This document shows positions 8,518 through 18,027 of a stretch of 64,000 nucleotides of DNA, piece after piece (position 1 is the first letter of the stretch; each line of letters starts with the position of its first letter). The position numbers and the translations under genes were made by a program. The notes beneath the pieces are model-generated. The model had not been told where the DNA came from and did not search any database. It saw only the letters and a list, made by a program, of their open reading frames with translations. Origin of the DNA: Cyanobacteria bacterium UBA11370 (GTDB lineage: Bacteria; Cyanobacteriota; Cyanobacteriia; Cyanobacteriales; Coleofasciculaceae); contig DNGI01000047.1 in the NCBI GenBank assembly GCA_003486645.1, positions 1 to 64,000 on the forward strand, given 5' to 3'.

Positions 8518-9462
8518 TCAACAGGTTTGAGCTAACAATTTACTTTTTAGGAAATAAAACCCTGCTCTCAAATAAATTTCTAGCTTTTCGGTTCGGGTTA
8601 GGGACGATAGATAACTTTTTACGAGTGGTTGATACTGGGGATCGATGCCTCCAGTTGCCTGACAAACTCCGATACCTGCACCCATGAGACAATGAGTGTA
8701 CTGAGACAACCAACGGAATTTATCGCGCATCCAATAGGCATGAAGGATACAGATTCTCGCTGGTCGCCGTTTGTCATGAGTCATCGCATTGGCGTTATTA
8801 CCATGTATCCTATAAAAGGATAATTCTTGCTCCAAAACAACACCTTTACTCAGCCCTAATGAAGGAAAGATTAGAAAAGTTTCATTGAGTAATGTGCTTT
8901 GGTCTTGCTCAGGTATTGGCAGAATTTGTTCTAGCAGAGAGCGCCTTAGAGAGATACCCGATGTAGAGGCGTAAGGAAATTTTTTGCCGGGTTTCCCTTT
9001 TTTGGTTTTTACTCTTAAATCATACTCACGTACTGAACCATCGTGTCTGGTTTTTCTAAGCGGTAAGTTATATTTGAAATCCTCTAACTGAATGTTGACA
9101 AACCGAAGGGCATGGAAACACCAACCTAAGTCTTGGCGATCGCCAAATGCCTTGACAACCTCTGCTACTTTTTCAGGAATAAAGAGATCGTCGGAATCCA
9201 AAAAGCAGATTATATCGCCTTTACTTGCCGCAAAACCTGCGTTGAAGGCAGAGACTTGTCCGCCCTTGGGCTTTAACACCGGAATAATTTTATTGCCATA
9301 ACTTCTGATAATTTCTGGCGAGTTGTCGGTGGAACCATCGTCTACTACAATGACCTCGGTGTGGCTATACGTTTGATTCAGAGCGCTGTTAATTGCCCAT
9401 GGTAAGAAGTGTCTGTAGTTGTGGTTGTTAATCAAGATGCTAACCAACGGTTTATCCTTCAT
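8518..9462 (-). CDS. Family 2 glycosyltransferase
   Basis: A 314-residue GT-A enzyme. VSILINNHNYRHFLPWAINS opens the fold, EVIVVDDGSTDNS (about residues 36-48) is the nucleotide-binding motif, and CFLDSDDLF near residue 91 carries the DxD metal site of GT2 inverting transferases. No membrane span is evident, so it acts on the cytoplasmic side. AAGGGGG lies a short distance upstream of the ATG and serves as ribosome binding site. It is in the long leftward exopolysaccharide gene run, downstream of the GT39-like gene. Donor sugar unknown. Confidence 0.88.
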   Translation of the reverse strand: MKDKPLVSILINNHNYRHFLPWAINSALNQTYSHTEVIVVDDGSTDNSPEIIRSYGNKIIPVLKPKGGQVSAFNAGFAASKGDIICFLDSDDLFIPEKVAEVVKAFGDRQDLGWCFHALRFVNIQLEDFKYNLPLRKTRHDGSVREYDLRVKTKKGKPGKKFPYASTSGISLRRSLLEQILPIPEQDQSTLLNETFLIFPSLGLSKGVVLEQELSFYRIHGNNANAMTHDKRRPARICILHAYWMRDKFRWLSQYTHCLMGAGIGVCQATGGIDPQYQPLVKSYLSSLTRTEKLEIYLRAGFYFLKSKLLAQTC

Positions 9463-9553
9463 GTTTTACCCCCTTAAAGCGTTTAATCAGAGTTCAGTTT
9501 TCATCAAATCTTGAGCTACAACAGTAGTTTGAATTTACTTCCTCAATCAATGA

Positions 9554-11209
9554 TTATTCGATACGCCATAACAAAACCTCACTCTCTACCTGCCCAATCC
9601 ACTTTTTAGTAGACGTATAAAGAGGAGTGAATTTATAGTTTTGCTCGTTTTGAAGATGAGCGATAATTTCAGCAGTTGGTCTTAATAAAAGCCTATTGCT
9701 AAATCCATCAAAAATTTGGGGCATATTGGGTTCCATCACCAACTCAAGCCGTACATCGGGTTTAAGGAGATGGCTAAGAGACAAGGCGTGAGTTGAAGCT
9801 CCCCAACCTCCGAAAATAACAAGCGGATGGGGGAGTTGATTAATAATTTGAGCGATGTGGAAATCATCATAACTGCCAGTCTTTGTCCACCACCCTGGAG
9901 TTTGAGAGATTATGGTACAAGAAAAAATTCCGCCGGATATCAGCACCGCAAAAACAAATCGCCCTAACTGCTGCCGCCAAATACTATTAGAAATAGATGT
10001 CATTTGGCTAGCGAGGAGATAAGCAACAGATAGTTGTACTCCCAAAAAGCTTGGGGTGATGTATCTGCTCACGGAACGGTACGATCCTAAAATTAGATCG
10101 GGAATCATTAGAGCGAGTGCTGGAACGGCAATTAAAGGCACTATAAATAACGCCGATTGTCGATTCGATCGCCAGAGAAAATAAATAGAATAGCTGATTA
10201 AACCAACCATAATTAATACAACCAATGCCTGGATTGAGTAAGCGAATAAATTATCAAAACCTAAATTGATAATTTTTTGGTCTTTGTCAGCATCGATAAA
10301 GTTAGCACTAAGGTTCCGAGCCGACTTGAGCAGTAAAGTCAACCGAGAATTAATCCCCAAAAAAGCCCAAGGCTTTTTCGTTCCCCAGCTTGTCGTACTC
10401 AGGACTTTAGAAAAACCATTAATCGTAAAAACAAACCAAGGTAAGAAAACGATAATTCCTAGTATCGAAGCGACTAAATAAGCTCTAACTGTTTTAGTCA
10501 AGCGCCAACCTTCAGTACCAATGACAGAAATAGCATGTCCTACACCAACACAACCAAAAAACAAATGGGAATAAAGTCCTAATGACACTGTTGCTGCATA
10601 GAACCCCCAACTAACTTTAGTTTTGAGTCGCATAGCTTGTACGAGTAGAGTTGTTGACAGCAACGTCATTACTGCCCATAAAATATAGGGTCGTGCTTCC
10701 TGTGCGTAAAGCAGTTGAAAGGGTGAAACAGCCATTAAGGAAACAGCGATCCATCCGACTAACGGTGATTTAAATAGTTCTAAACATAGCCAATAAGTGA
10801 CAGGAAAAACGAGTAAACTAATCAAAGCCGAAAGACTTCGGATCGCAGCAACTGAATCACCAAACCACTGCGCCCAGAATCGCACCAAGCTAAAATAAAG
10901 TGGCGGCTGCTGAGGTTCTTCTAATGCTAATCCTTTAACGGTATCGATTAAGCTTTTGTGAGAATTTAGTCGTTGGTATTTCTGTAAATCTTCAATACCA
11001 ATTTCCTTAACGGGTTTATAAACTGTTAATCCACCGAATTCTCGATCCATGTCCGTCCAGGTATAACCAGAAATCCTGACAGAGGTAGCTGTTTCGTCAA
11101 GCCAATAGACTTTGCCACCCAGTTTAACAAAGCGGAAAAATAGGCTTAATACTAATAAAATTAGGATTAAAAAATGCAATTGGCTAAACTTAATTTTGTG
11201 ATTTCTCAT
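9554..11209 (-). CDS. GT39-like membrane glycosyltransferase
   Basis: An integral membrane protein of about 551 residues with roughly eleven hydrophobic segments after a short basic N-terminus. The first periplasmic loop carries KVYWLDETATS, where the Asp-Glu pair corresponds to the catalytic acidic motif of ArnT/PMT-like GT-C glycosyltransferases (GT39/GT83-like). EEPQQPPLYFSLVRFW near residue 100 and LLYAQEARPY are also typical. Such enzymes use polyprenyl-phosphate sugars and act on the outer face of the plasma membrane. An in-frame GTG lies at 11221, four codons upstream. I chose the ATG at 11209 because neither has a convincing ribosome binding site. It probably adds a side sugar to the exported polymer or lipid. 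Confidence 0.82.
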   Translation of the reverse strand: MRNHKIKFSQLHFLILILLVLSLFFRFVKLGGKVYWLDETATSVRISGYTWTDMDREFGGLTVYKPVKEIGIEDLQKYQRLNSHKSLIDTVKGLALEEPQQPPLYFSLVRFWAQWFGDSVAAIRSLSALISLLVFPVTYWLCLELFKSPLVGWIAVSLMAVSPFQLLYAQEARPYILWAVMTLLSTTLLVQAMRLKTKVSWGFYAATVSLGLYSHLFFGCVGVGHAISVIGTEGWRLTKTVRAYLVASILGIIVFLPWFVFTINGFSKVLSTTSWGTKKPWAFLGINSRLTLLLKSARNLSANFIDADKDQKIINLGFDNLFAYSIQALVVLIMVGLISYSIYFLWRSNRQSALFIVPLIAVPALALMIPDLILGSYRSVSRYITPSFLGVQLSVAYLLASQMTSISNSIWRQQLGRFVFAVLISGGIFSCTIISQTPGWWTKTGSYDDFHIAQIINQLPHPLVIFGGWGASTHALSLSHLLKPDVRLELVMEPNMPQIFDGFSNRLLLRPTAEIIAHLQNEQNYKFTPLYTSTKKWIGQVESEVLLWRIE

Positions 11210-11289
11210 GACTGAATCCACAAAAGAGAGTACGGAATGGAGGAGAGAACATTAAAGGAAGCAAGTAAAATACAAGGGTAAGCTGATTA

Positions 11290-12162
11290 CTAGGTTTCTC
11301 CCGAACCCTGTTTTATTGGCCAAGAAAGCCCGAAACGTTGATTAAGTTCGTCAATTTCATTCTGAAAAATATTTTCAAGCAGTTCGCTGTATTTTTCGGG
11401 GATTTTAATAGATTCTGTCGCGTTAAAAAAAGCTCGTGCGAACTTATTATACTTTGAGTCATTGTCTATGCCTAAGAAAGAAAAAATATTGCTTAAAAGT
11501 TCCTCTGGACGTTTCTCAATATCGTCGTAAAATCCAATAAAAAAATTTTCCTTCTTAAGGAAAGCCGACCAGTTGTTAATCATCTTTGTGTAGACTCCAC
11601 AAGATAAGTTGTAGGGGTGATTAAAAAAATCATTAAAGTCTTGTTCGGAGATTTCAGCAAACTTTTTATTTGAATGTCTCAGCAAGTGGAGTTTTGCATG
11701 AGACCACGCTCTATCGATAGGGTTTCTTATCATTAAGATAATTTTAATATCAGGCTTTAAACTAACTAAATCCCTAATAATCTCTACATCCATCGCTGCA
11801 TAGCTGGCTGTTGCTTCTCCTCTAATTTGTGGTTTATAAAATTCTTGGTAATTTTTCAATGCCTTTATATTTTTCCACAAATATCCCACAGGATTTTCGT
11901 AAAAGAAGTTTAGATACCATGCCAATTCATTTGACTGATACCTGGGAAAATCTGGCATATTGAGTAAATTGAAATAGAATATCTCTTTGGGGCGAGAAAA
12001 GAAAATTTGCGGGTGAGTTCTCAAATTGTAATACAACCAAGTGGTGCCTGTTCTTTGAGGTCCAATGATGAGAAAATCAGGAAAATGGCTTAAGTCAATT
12101 TGGGGATTTTCTATCTTGACATAGTTAAGGTTTTGGATAGTCTCTTGAGTGATTGCTCTCAT
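11290..12162 (-). CDS. PAPS-dependent sulfotransferase
   Basis: A 290-residue soluble enzyme. FLIIGPQRTGTTWLYYNL (about residues 30-47) is the 5'-phosphosulfate loop of sulfotransferases, followed by HPQIFFSRPKEIFYFN. IILMIRNPIDRAWSHAKLHL near residues 140-160 is the 3'-phosphate motif with the Arg and Ser that bind PAPS. Length and order of motifs match the Sulfotransfer_1/3 families. AGGAGA precedes the ATG. Within an exopolysaccharide cluster the natural role is O-sulfation of sugar units; sulfated exopolysaccharides are known from cyanobacteria, for example synechan. It lies between a GT4 and the GT39-like gene, with short gaps, in the same leftward run. Confidence 0.9.
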   Translation of the reverse strand: MRAITQETIQNLNYVKIENPQIDLSHFPDFLIIGPQRTGTTWLYYNLRTHPQIFFSRPKEIFYFNLLNMPDFPRYQSNELAWYLNFFYENPVGYLWKNIKALKNYQEFYKPQIRGEATASYAAMDVEIIRDLVSLKPDIKIILMIRNPIDRAWSHAKLHLLRHSNKKFAEISEQDFNDFFNHPYNLSCGVYTKMINNWSAFLKKENFFIGFYDDIEKRPEELLSNIFSFLGIDNDSKYNKFARAFFNATESIKIPEKYSELLENIFQNEIDELNQRFGLSWPIKQGSGET

Positions 12163-12225
12163 ACCTTTCTCCTGAAAAAAAGAACTTACGCTTGAACTGA
12201 AAACGATGCAAAAAATAGGGCAATG

Positions 12226-13323
12226 CTAACCAACTTGCAGCACTTCTAAATACTGTGCAACAGCCTTTTCAACTGAAAACTCAGCCGCCCTTTGTTGTAG
12301 GATTTCGGAGTTTGGAAACTCTGCTAACGTGTTTGTGATCGCCGTTGCCATCCCTTGACTATCCCCCACCGCCACTAGCGTTCCATACAAGCCATTGGCT
12401 AAAATCTCCGTTGGGCCACTCTTGCAGTCAGTTGATACGACTGGGGTTCCCGCTGCGATCGCCTCAATCAATACCGTGGGCAATCCTTCATATAAGGAAG
12501 AGAGGACAAACACGGCTGCTTTAGCCATGTAAGCGTAGGGATTCGCCACAAACCCAGGCAACGCCACATTTTCCTCTACACCAAGTTCCCGCACCAATGC
12601 CTCAAGATAGGGGCGTTCTGTTCCCTCTCCCAGAATCATCAACCTTGCCAAACGTTGCTGTTGGACTTGGGCAAATGCGCGAATCAAGGTAGCAAAGTCT
12701 TTTTGTTTCTCTAAGCGCCCCACTCCTAGAATCACCGGAGGCGAACCGGGGGCAAACCAAAGGTGATCAGGCAATTCGGCCGTTTTTTTGCAAAGTTCCG
12801 GGGTAACAACAGGATTGTAAATCACTTTCATATTCGCTGAAGAAAAACCCAAACTGACTAAATCTTCAGCAACCCCTTGAGAGACGGTAACAATTGCATC
12901 TGCCTCTGGGTAAAACCAGCGTGCTAAATAAGGGCCAACTTGCCGTTTTATTCCTTGAGAATTGATTTGAGATTCCCAAGAAAGGGTGTTATGAACGCTC
13001 ACTACGATACGAGTTGATACACCCGCTAACTTTTGACAACACAGCGCCATTAAATTAGTATCTTCAAATGCAGTGAGTAAGGTTGTCGGTTGCTCCTGTT
13101 GCAAGTAACGAATCAAGGTCGGCATACTAATCAGCAGTCGTTTCGCCCCCAGATTTACAACTCGCACCTCTGGCGGTATGAGAGATAGGAAAGGACCTTC
13201 TGCTTTGACTAAAACTAAGTCTACCTTTAGACCCTGCTCCGCAAAACCACGAATCAAATTAACGATAACTCGTTCCGCCCCGCCTCCTGCCATAAATGTG
13301 TGAAAAATTGCTAGCTTATGCAC
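12226..13323 (-). CDS. Glycosyltransferase family 4
   Basis: A 365-residue GT-B retaining glycosyltransferase. The N-terminal FHTFMAGGGAERVIVNLIRG is the Gly-rich acceptor-side loop of GT4 enzymes. VILGVGRLEKQKDFATLI starts the donor domain, and SSLYEGLPTVLIEAIAAGTP contains the EX7E pair. The start is GTG at 13323, supported by AAGGAG eight bases upstream; no ATG lies nearby in frame. It is cytoplasmic and works on lipid-linked intermediates. Neighbours are the sulfotransferase downstream and a methyltransferase upstream. Confidence 0.9.
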   Translation of the reverse strand: MHKLAIFHTFMAGGGAERVIVNLIRGFAEQGLKVDLVLVKAEGPFLSLIPPEVRVVNLGAKRLLISMPTLIRYLQQEQPTTLLTAFEDTNLMALCCQKLAGVSTRIVVSVHNTLSWESQINSQGIKRQVGPYLARWFYPEADAIVTVSQGVAEDLVSLGFSSANMKVIYNPVVTPELCKKTAELPDHLWFAPGSPPVILGVGRLEKQKDFATLIRAFAQVQQQRLARLMILGEGTERPYLEALVRELGVEENVALPGFVANPYAYMAKAAVFVLSSLYEGLPTVLIEAIAAGTPVVSTDCKSGPTEILANGLYGTLVAVGDSQGMATAITNTLAEFPNSEILQQRAAEFSVEKAVAQYLEVLQVG

Positions 13324-13371
13324 CTTAAATGCTCCTTATGACTGAGCCTGAATTTCTCGTAAATCAGGAAT

Positions 13372-14361
13372 TTAAAAGTCAGGAGATATCCCACCTCTAA
13401 TTCCTTTGTAAAGATTGATTAATTCTCGATCTGAAAGAATGCGATCGCTCTTTTTGCCGATAAAGTAATATCCCGATGCCGCGTCAAATGTACCCGGTTT
13501 ATCGGCTAAGTAGTAATCAAAGTATTTCCACCAAAAGGATGTGAATCTGGCAAAAGCAATAACTAAAGCTTGGCTCATTTTTGATTTGACAAAGCTCAAA
13601 AGAAAATATTGATAAGACCACGCTAATGCCATTCCAGCACCACACACGACACCACTTGAAATTTCTTCAAACTTGCGGAACAAACGCCGATGTCCTAAGT
13701 AGGTAAAGCGAGTGAAATCATATCTGCCCATGTGAACTTGTTGCATAAATGGGGTTTCGGCATAAACGATGCCATTACCTTTAAGAACGCGATAAATTTC
13801 TTCAACGCACCGTTGCGGATCAAGTACGTGTTCCAGTACAGCTTGGGCAATAATTCCATCAAACGAAGCATCCTCAAAGGGGATATCATGAGCGTCACAA
13901 ATTAAGGTTGTACCTGGCCCAAACGAAACATCACTACTACTAATATCAATAGCCGGAATTGATAAAAGTGCTTCCATCCCTTGCCCCTCTATACCACCCC
14001 CAAGGACAAGCACTTTAGGGTGTGGGTTCTGTTTGACCAGAAGATCGGCGAATTTCTGATAATTATCCTGAGTTTTTAAATTGGTGGAAATTTTCGGGAC
14101 GAGATTGATTAAAAAGCGCTGGAGTTTTGATTTGGGTTTAATGTTGAAGGTTGTATTGTTGTAGTCTATAAAATCCTTAATTGAAAATAGGCTATTTGTC
14201 TCGTTAATTAAAACGGGTGTGCGATCAATAACGGGAAAAACGCCTTGACATTCGGTATTGCTACATTCAAAATGCTCGTTAACTAATACCATTTTTGCTC
14301 GACAACTAGGACAGCAAAGCAAGTTTTGGGTACTGGGTGTTAGTTTTGTTTGAGTGTTCAT
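13372..14361 (-). CDS. Class I methyltransferase with N-terminal zinc ribbon
   Basis: A 329-residue protein. Residues 14-45 carry LLCCPSCRAKM with a second Cys pair (CSNTECQGVFP), a Trm112-like zinc ribbon. A SAM-binding domain follows: VLVLGGGIEGQGM near residue 118 is motif I, FDGIIAQAVLEHVLDPQRC is motif IV, and EIYRVLKGNGIVYAETPF follows, as in the Methyltransf_11 family. This domain pair is frequent in polysaccharide and natural-product clusters. The likely substrate is a sugar nucleotide or lipid-linked sugar of the locus, but a non-carbohydrate target cannot be excluded. The start is ATG at 14361 with a weak GGGGAA upstream. Confidence 0.82.
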   Translation of the reverse strand: MNTQTKLTPSTQNLLCCPSCRAKMVLVNEHFECSNTECQGVFPVIDRTPVLINETNSLFSIKDFIDYNNTTFNIKPKSKLQRFLINLVPKISTNLKTQDNYQKFADLLVKQNPHPKVLVLGGGIEGQGMEALLSIPAIDISSSDVSFGPGTTLICDAHDIPFEDASFDGIIAQAVLEHVLDPQRCVEEIYRVLKGNGIVYAETPFMQQVHMGRYDFTRFTYLGHRRLFRKFEEISSGVVCGAGMALAWSYQYFLLSFVKSKMSQALVIAFARFTSFWWKYFDYYLADKPGTFDAASGYYFIGKKSDRILSDRELINLYKGIRGGISPDF

Positions 14362-14405
14362 AAGTATTCCCCTTGATCAATGACGACTGACGACGCTCAC
14401 TTTCT

Positions 14406-15689
14406 TTAAGCATTTACCGCTTCTTCAAGCCACGTTTCCCTTTTGAAATTTTCTGTATTCTCGTCTACTTCAACCACACGGAGATGCTTAACCGAAAAAG
14501 CGGCGGCGGCATAAAATATCCAAAGAATAGAGTTTGTTTCAAGGTTAGTCGTTTCACTTTGGTTGTACATAAAGATAAACGTCACGTATAGTAAAGGCCA
14601 CAACGCTTCTGAATTTTTGGTTAAACGCACCCAATGAATTGCTCGTAGGTAAGTGGATAGAAGACTTAGGGAAAAAAATAATAGACCTAATAATCCCAGA
14701 TCCGCTGCAATGTTGATATAACCATTGTGAGCTTGATTGATATAGATATGAATAGCGTGCCAAACTGCCTTTTGTCCTACTCCTCCCTCAGCAAAAAATG
14801 CCTGATATCCGTAGCCTAGCCAAGGGCGATCGCCGATTTTATCAATAACAGCTTCCCAAATATAAGTACGACCTGTAAGAGTAGTATCTTTCCCCAAAGA
14901 AAGTAGAAAAGGCTCCCAATTAGTTACTAACCAGACTCCTACACTTCCAGCAATTAATATTGCTGTAATAAATAGAGGAACTGTGATGGAATGGCTCACC
15001 CGTAAGGCTTTATAAAGAGGGACAAGAACCATCAGCGTTAAAAAAATTAGTAGGGCACTTTTTGACTTGGTAAGTAAGATCAGAACCACCGCAATGCCAA
15101 AGATAGTCCACAGAATATAGCGGTATTTGCGACTACTTAAAGCCACCAAAAACAAGGGTAATACGGAGGCAACCATAAAGCGAGAAAACAAATTTTTCTG
15201 TACAAATGTTCCCCGCCAAGCTCCTGCATGAAGCCCTTGCTCTATCCCAGATCCCGGAAGCGCTAGGGTGTACAAGAAGCTAAATACGGTTGCTATCCCT
15301 AATGCCCAGGCTAACAGATGAACTTGCTCCTTAATGCTAAAACGTGAGGCAAGGTATAGCCCAAATAACGTTGTCAATAAGGTGAGTAAAGCTTGTTTGC
15401 GTGATACGGCTGGGAAATCAGACCAAAGCGGTGAAATGACAACCAATACCATTAAAAAAACTAAGAATAGGTCTCTCCGAACGGCACGAATAACGCTTTT
15501 CAGGCGTGCTATGAGTAACAACAACGTTAAGGCATAAGTCCCAAACCTCGCTAAAGACAAAACTTTATCAAATGGTGAAGCTACGTAACCTGATGCACCG
15601 GACGGGTTGTAATAGCTGGATAGGCTAAGTATTCCTGTAAAAATGATCAGCGAAAAAATTACAAATCGTTTTTCAAGTAAGGGATTCAT
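14406..15689 (-). CDS. O-antigen ligase / Wzy-type polymerase
   Basis: A 427-residue protein with about ten to twelve membrane spans. The large periplasmic loop near residues 265-315 holds LTGRTYIWEAVIDKI and the hallmark NQAHNGYINIAADLG, whose His is conserved in WaaL/Wzy-like polymerases and ligases. It would polymerise or transfer undecaprenyl-linked units on the periplasmic face. With the flippase and the co-polymerase it makes up the three core functions of a Wzx/Wzy pathway. It lies 46 bp after the Wzc-like gene and is probably co-transcribed. Ligase and polymerase cannot be separated by sequence; the neighbouring Wzc-like gene favours polymerase. Confidence 0.88.
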   Translation of the reverse strand: MNPLLEKRFVIFSLIIFTGILSLSSYYNPSGASGYVASPFDKVLSLARFGTYALTLLLLIARLKSVIRAVRRDLFLVFLMVLVVISPLWSDFPAVSRKQALLTLLTTLFGLYLASRFSIKEQVHLLAWALGIATVFSFLYTLALPGSGIEQGLHAGAWRGTFVQKNLFSRFMVASVLPLFLVALSSRKYRYILWTIFGIAVVLILLTKSKSALLIFLTLMVLVPLYKALRVSHSITVPLFITAILIAGSVGVWLVTNWEPFLLSLGKDTTLTGRTYIWEAVIDKIGDRPWLGYGYQAFFAEGGVGQKAVWHAIHIYINQAHNGYINIAADLGLLGLLFFSLSLLSTYLRAIHWVRLTKNSEALWPLLYVTFIFMYNQSETTNLETNSILWIFYAAAAFSVKHLRVVEVDENTENFKRETWLEEAVNA

Positions 15690-15735
15690 AACATTATCCA
15701 GGGGTTGATACCAAACACAAGCTACTGATATAGAT

Positions 15736-17952
15736 TTAAAATCGGATATGATTTTTTTTAGTTTTCGAGTCTGGTATTGTTGAGGTTATTAACTCCTCCT
15801 TGTAATAGGCTTTAGCATGGTGGAAGTAACTATCGGGTTCCCCTTCGACACTCACGCCATTAATCACTAAACCTAAAACCTGCTGGCCTGATCGCAATAA
15901 AAATTCTTTTGAGGCTGTAGCACTGACTCGATCAACAACCTTGGGTCGAGCAACTAATAAAATACCATCGGTCATTTTGCCCAAAGTCATAGCATCTGCG
16001 GTCAGGACAAGAGGAGGCGTGTCAAAAATTACAAAGTCATATTTTTGAGAGAAGTACTCAACTAATGAAGCCATTCGTTTCGAGTTAAGGAGTGCTAAAG
16101 AGTTAGGCGGTATTACTCCTGAAGGTAGGACATCTAAGTTATCCATAACTTCCCGAACAGCGAACTCAAATTGAGTCTGATGGACGATGACTTCACTCAG
16201 CCCTACTGTATTTGCTAAATCCCATATATGATGTTGCATCGGATGGCGCATATCTGCATCCACTAACAAGACTCGCCTTCCCACTTGAGCCATGGCGATC
16301 GCTAAATTCGCCGAGACGGTAGACTTGCCTTCTTGAGCGACAGAACTCGTTACCACAATTCGTTTGAGTACGTGATCAGGACTCAAAAATTTTAGGTTAG
16401 CTTCCAACATTCGGTAGGCTTCACTGGTGATGCCATGAGGTACATCTCTAACCACAAGTTGTGGCACATTCCCGTTGAGTTTTTGTCGCCAAAAGAAGCC
16501 TTTTTTTCTTGACTCAGGAATCATCCCTAGCCAGGTGTACTTAAATAATTGCCGTATCTCTTTAGCCGTTTTGATGGATGGGTCCATTAGGTCGAGGACG
16601 AAAGCCGTGACAATGTAAAGTAAGCTTCCTGCTACTATTCCTCCAACTAGGATTAACTTTTTTTTGGGGCTAACAGGTGCTTCAGGAATTGAAGCATAGG
16701 TAATCACACGGGCATTCCCAACATTTTGATTTTCAGCAATCCTGATTTGTTGGTAATTCTTTAAAAGAATATCGTATGTCGCTTGGGACGCTTCTAATTG
16801 ACGCTCTAGATCCCGCAAGCCTTCTTGCAATTTAGGTAATATATTCGCTCGGCGTTTATAGGTTAACTTGGTTTGTTCCAGAGAAGCAACTCGCTGGGCT
16901 AAACTCAAGCGTTCGGCTTCCGCATTGACTAACGTAGCCATCATTTGTTGTTGAAATTCGTTGCTCTGTAAATTGTTCAATGGTATTGACTGTTTTAAAC
17001 CAATCACTTGCTCAACTCGCTGGTTTAATAAGCGTTGGCGAGCCGCTTCTTTTTCTTTTAAACTCACAATTATCGGCGCTTCATTTTGGAAGCGAGTTCC
17101 CTCGATATTCAACTGCTCCTGTACTTGTTCAAGTTCTATAAGGGCTTGTTGAACGGCACGGGATTGATTCAGCTTATTAAGAGCTATTGCTTGTTGTGAA
17201 TTTAAACCGAGCTTGTCCTGAAGTTCTGTCGCTGTCGTGGTTTTTTCTTGGAGTTGAGCTTTTGTTTCGGAGATTTTTTTATCTAGATCGGCCATGATTT
17301 CTACTGCCGCTGTCCCTTCTTCGTCGATAGAAACAATGTTGTGCTGTTCTTTAAAATTGCGTAGGGCGGATTCGGCTTGACGGACTCTATTTTGAATCTG
17401 CGGAAGTTGTTTAGCAATAAATTCCCCGGCAGCTACAGCTTCGGCTCTGTTCGTGAGGATGTTGTTCTCGACATAAACATTCATGAGTTGGTTAACAACT
17501 GCGGCTGCTTTTTTAGGGTTGTCACTGGTAAAGGATACTTCCATCACATCGGTTCCTTTAATCCCTTCTACCTTGAGTCCTGCCCCAATAGAACTGGGTT
17601 GAACTGGCGTACCTTCGGCGGTTTTTAGGTTTAGCTTCGCTATAGTTTTTTCAAGAATAGGCTGAGCCGTAATAATTTGTGCTTCTGTATCCAGAGGAGT
17701 ATTAATGAAATTATTTAGAGCTTCTAACTGTCCTATTTTTTCCCCCGCTTCTGTCACCAGAGCGGACGTTGCACTTCTCTTCTGCAAGAGTAGCTTGCCG
17801 TAGGCTGAATAGCTCGGTTTTTTTACGAATGCTACCGTCGTGGCAAGGGTAAAAATAAATCCAAAAACAACTGTACTGGGTAGCCAACGCCGTCTGAGAA
17901 TTAGCCAATATTTTTGAAAATCTATATCTTCTACGTACTGTTTAGATTCCAT
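15736..17952 (-). CDS. Wzc-like polysaccharide co-polymerase / tyrosine kinase
   Basis: A 738-residue fusion. The N-terminal Wzz domain has a first membrane span at about residues 25-45, then a long Gln/Glu-rich coiled-coil periplasmic region (about 170-410). The second span (PVSPKKKLILVGGIVAGSLL) is preceded by the Pro-rich motif of co-polymerases. The cytoplasmic part is a BY-kinase with Walker A VAQEGKSTVSANLAIA, Walker A' VLLVDADMRHP and Walker B FVIFDTPPLV. The C-terminus has only a few tyrosines (YFHHAKAYYKEE) rather than a long cluster. Such proteins set chain length and link polymerase to exporter. It lies upstream of the Wzy-type gene in the leftward run. Confidence 0.92.
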   Translation of the reverse strand: MESKQYVEDIDFQKYWLILRRRWLPSTVVFGFIFTLATTVAFVKKPSYSAYGKLLLQKRSATSALVTEAGEKIGQLEALNNFINTPLDTEAQIITAQPILEKTIAKLNLKTAEGTPVQPSSIGAGLKVEGIKGTDVMEVSFTSDNPKKAAAVVNQLMNVYVENNILTNRAEAVAAGEFIAKQLPQIQNRVRQAESALRNFKEQHNIVSIDEEGTAAVEIMADLDKKISETKAQLQEKTTTATELQDKLGLNSQQAIALNKLNQSRAVQQALIELEQVQEQLNIEGTRFQNEAPIIVSLKEKEAARQRLLNQRVEQVIGLKQSIPLNNLQSNEFQQQMMATLVNAEAERLSLAQRVASLEQTKLTYKRRANILPKLQEGLRDLERQLEASQATYDILLKNYQQIRIAENQNVGNARVITYASIPEAPVSPKKKLILVGGIVAGSLLYIVTAFVLDLMDPSIKTAKEIRQLFKYTWLGMIPESRKKGFFWRQKLNGNVPQLVVRDVPHGITSEAYRMLEANLKFLSPDHVLKRIVVTSSVAQEGKSTVSANLAIAMAQVGRRVLLVDADMRHPMQHHIWDLANTVGLSEVIVHQTQFEFAVREVMDNLDVLPSGVIPPNSLALLNSKRMASLVEYFSQKYDFVIFDTPPLVLTADAMTLGKMTDGILLVARPKVVDRVSATASKEFLLRSGQQVLGLVINGVSVEGEPDSYFHHAKAYYKEELITSTIPDSKTKKNHIRF

Positions 17953-18027
17953 AACACAATGATGATCTAGGAACTTGCAAATACAGGTATTAGCTTGACT
18001 ATCGAGTTACAATAGTGCCGTTATTCA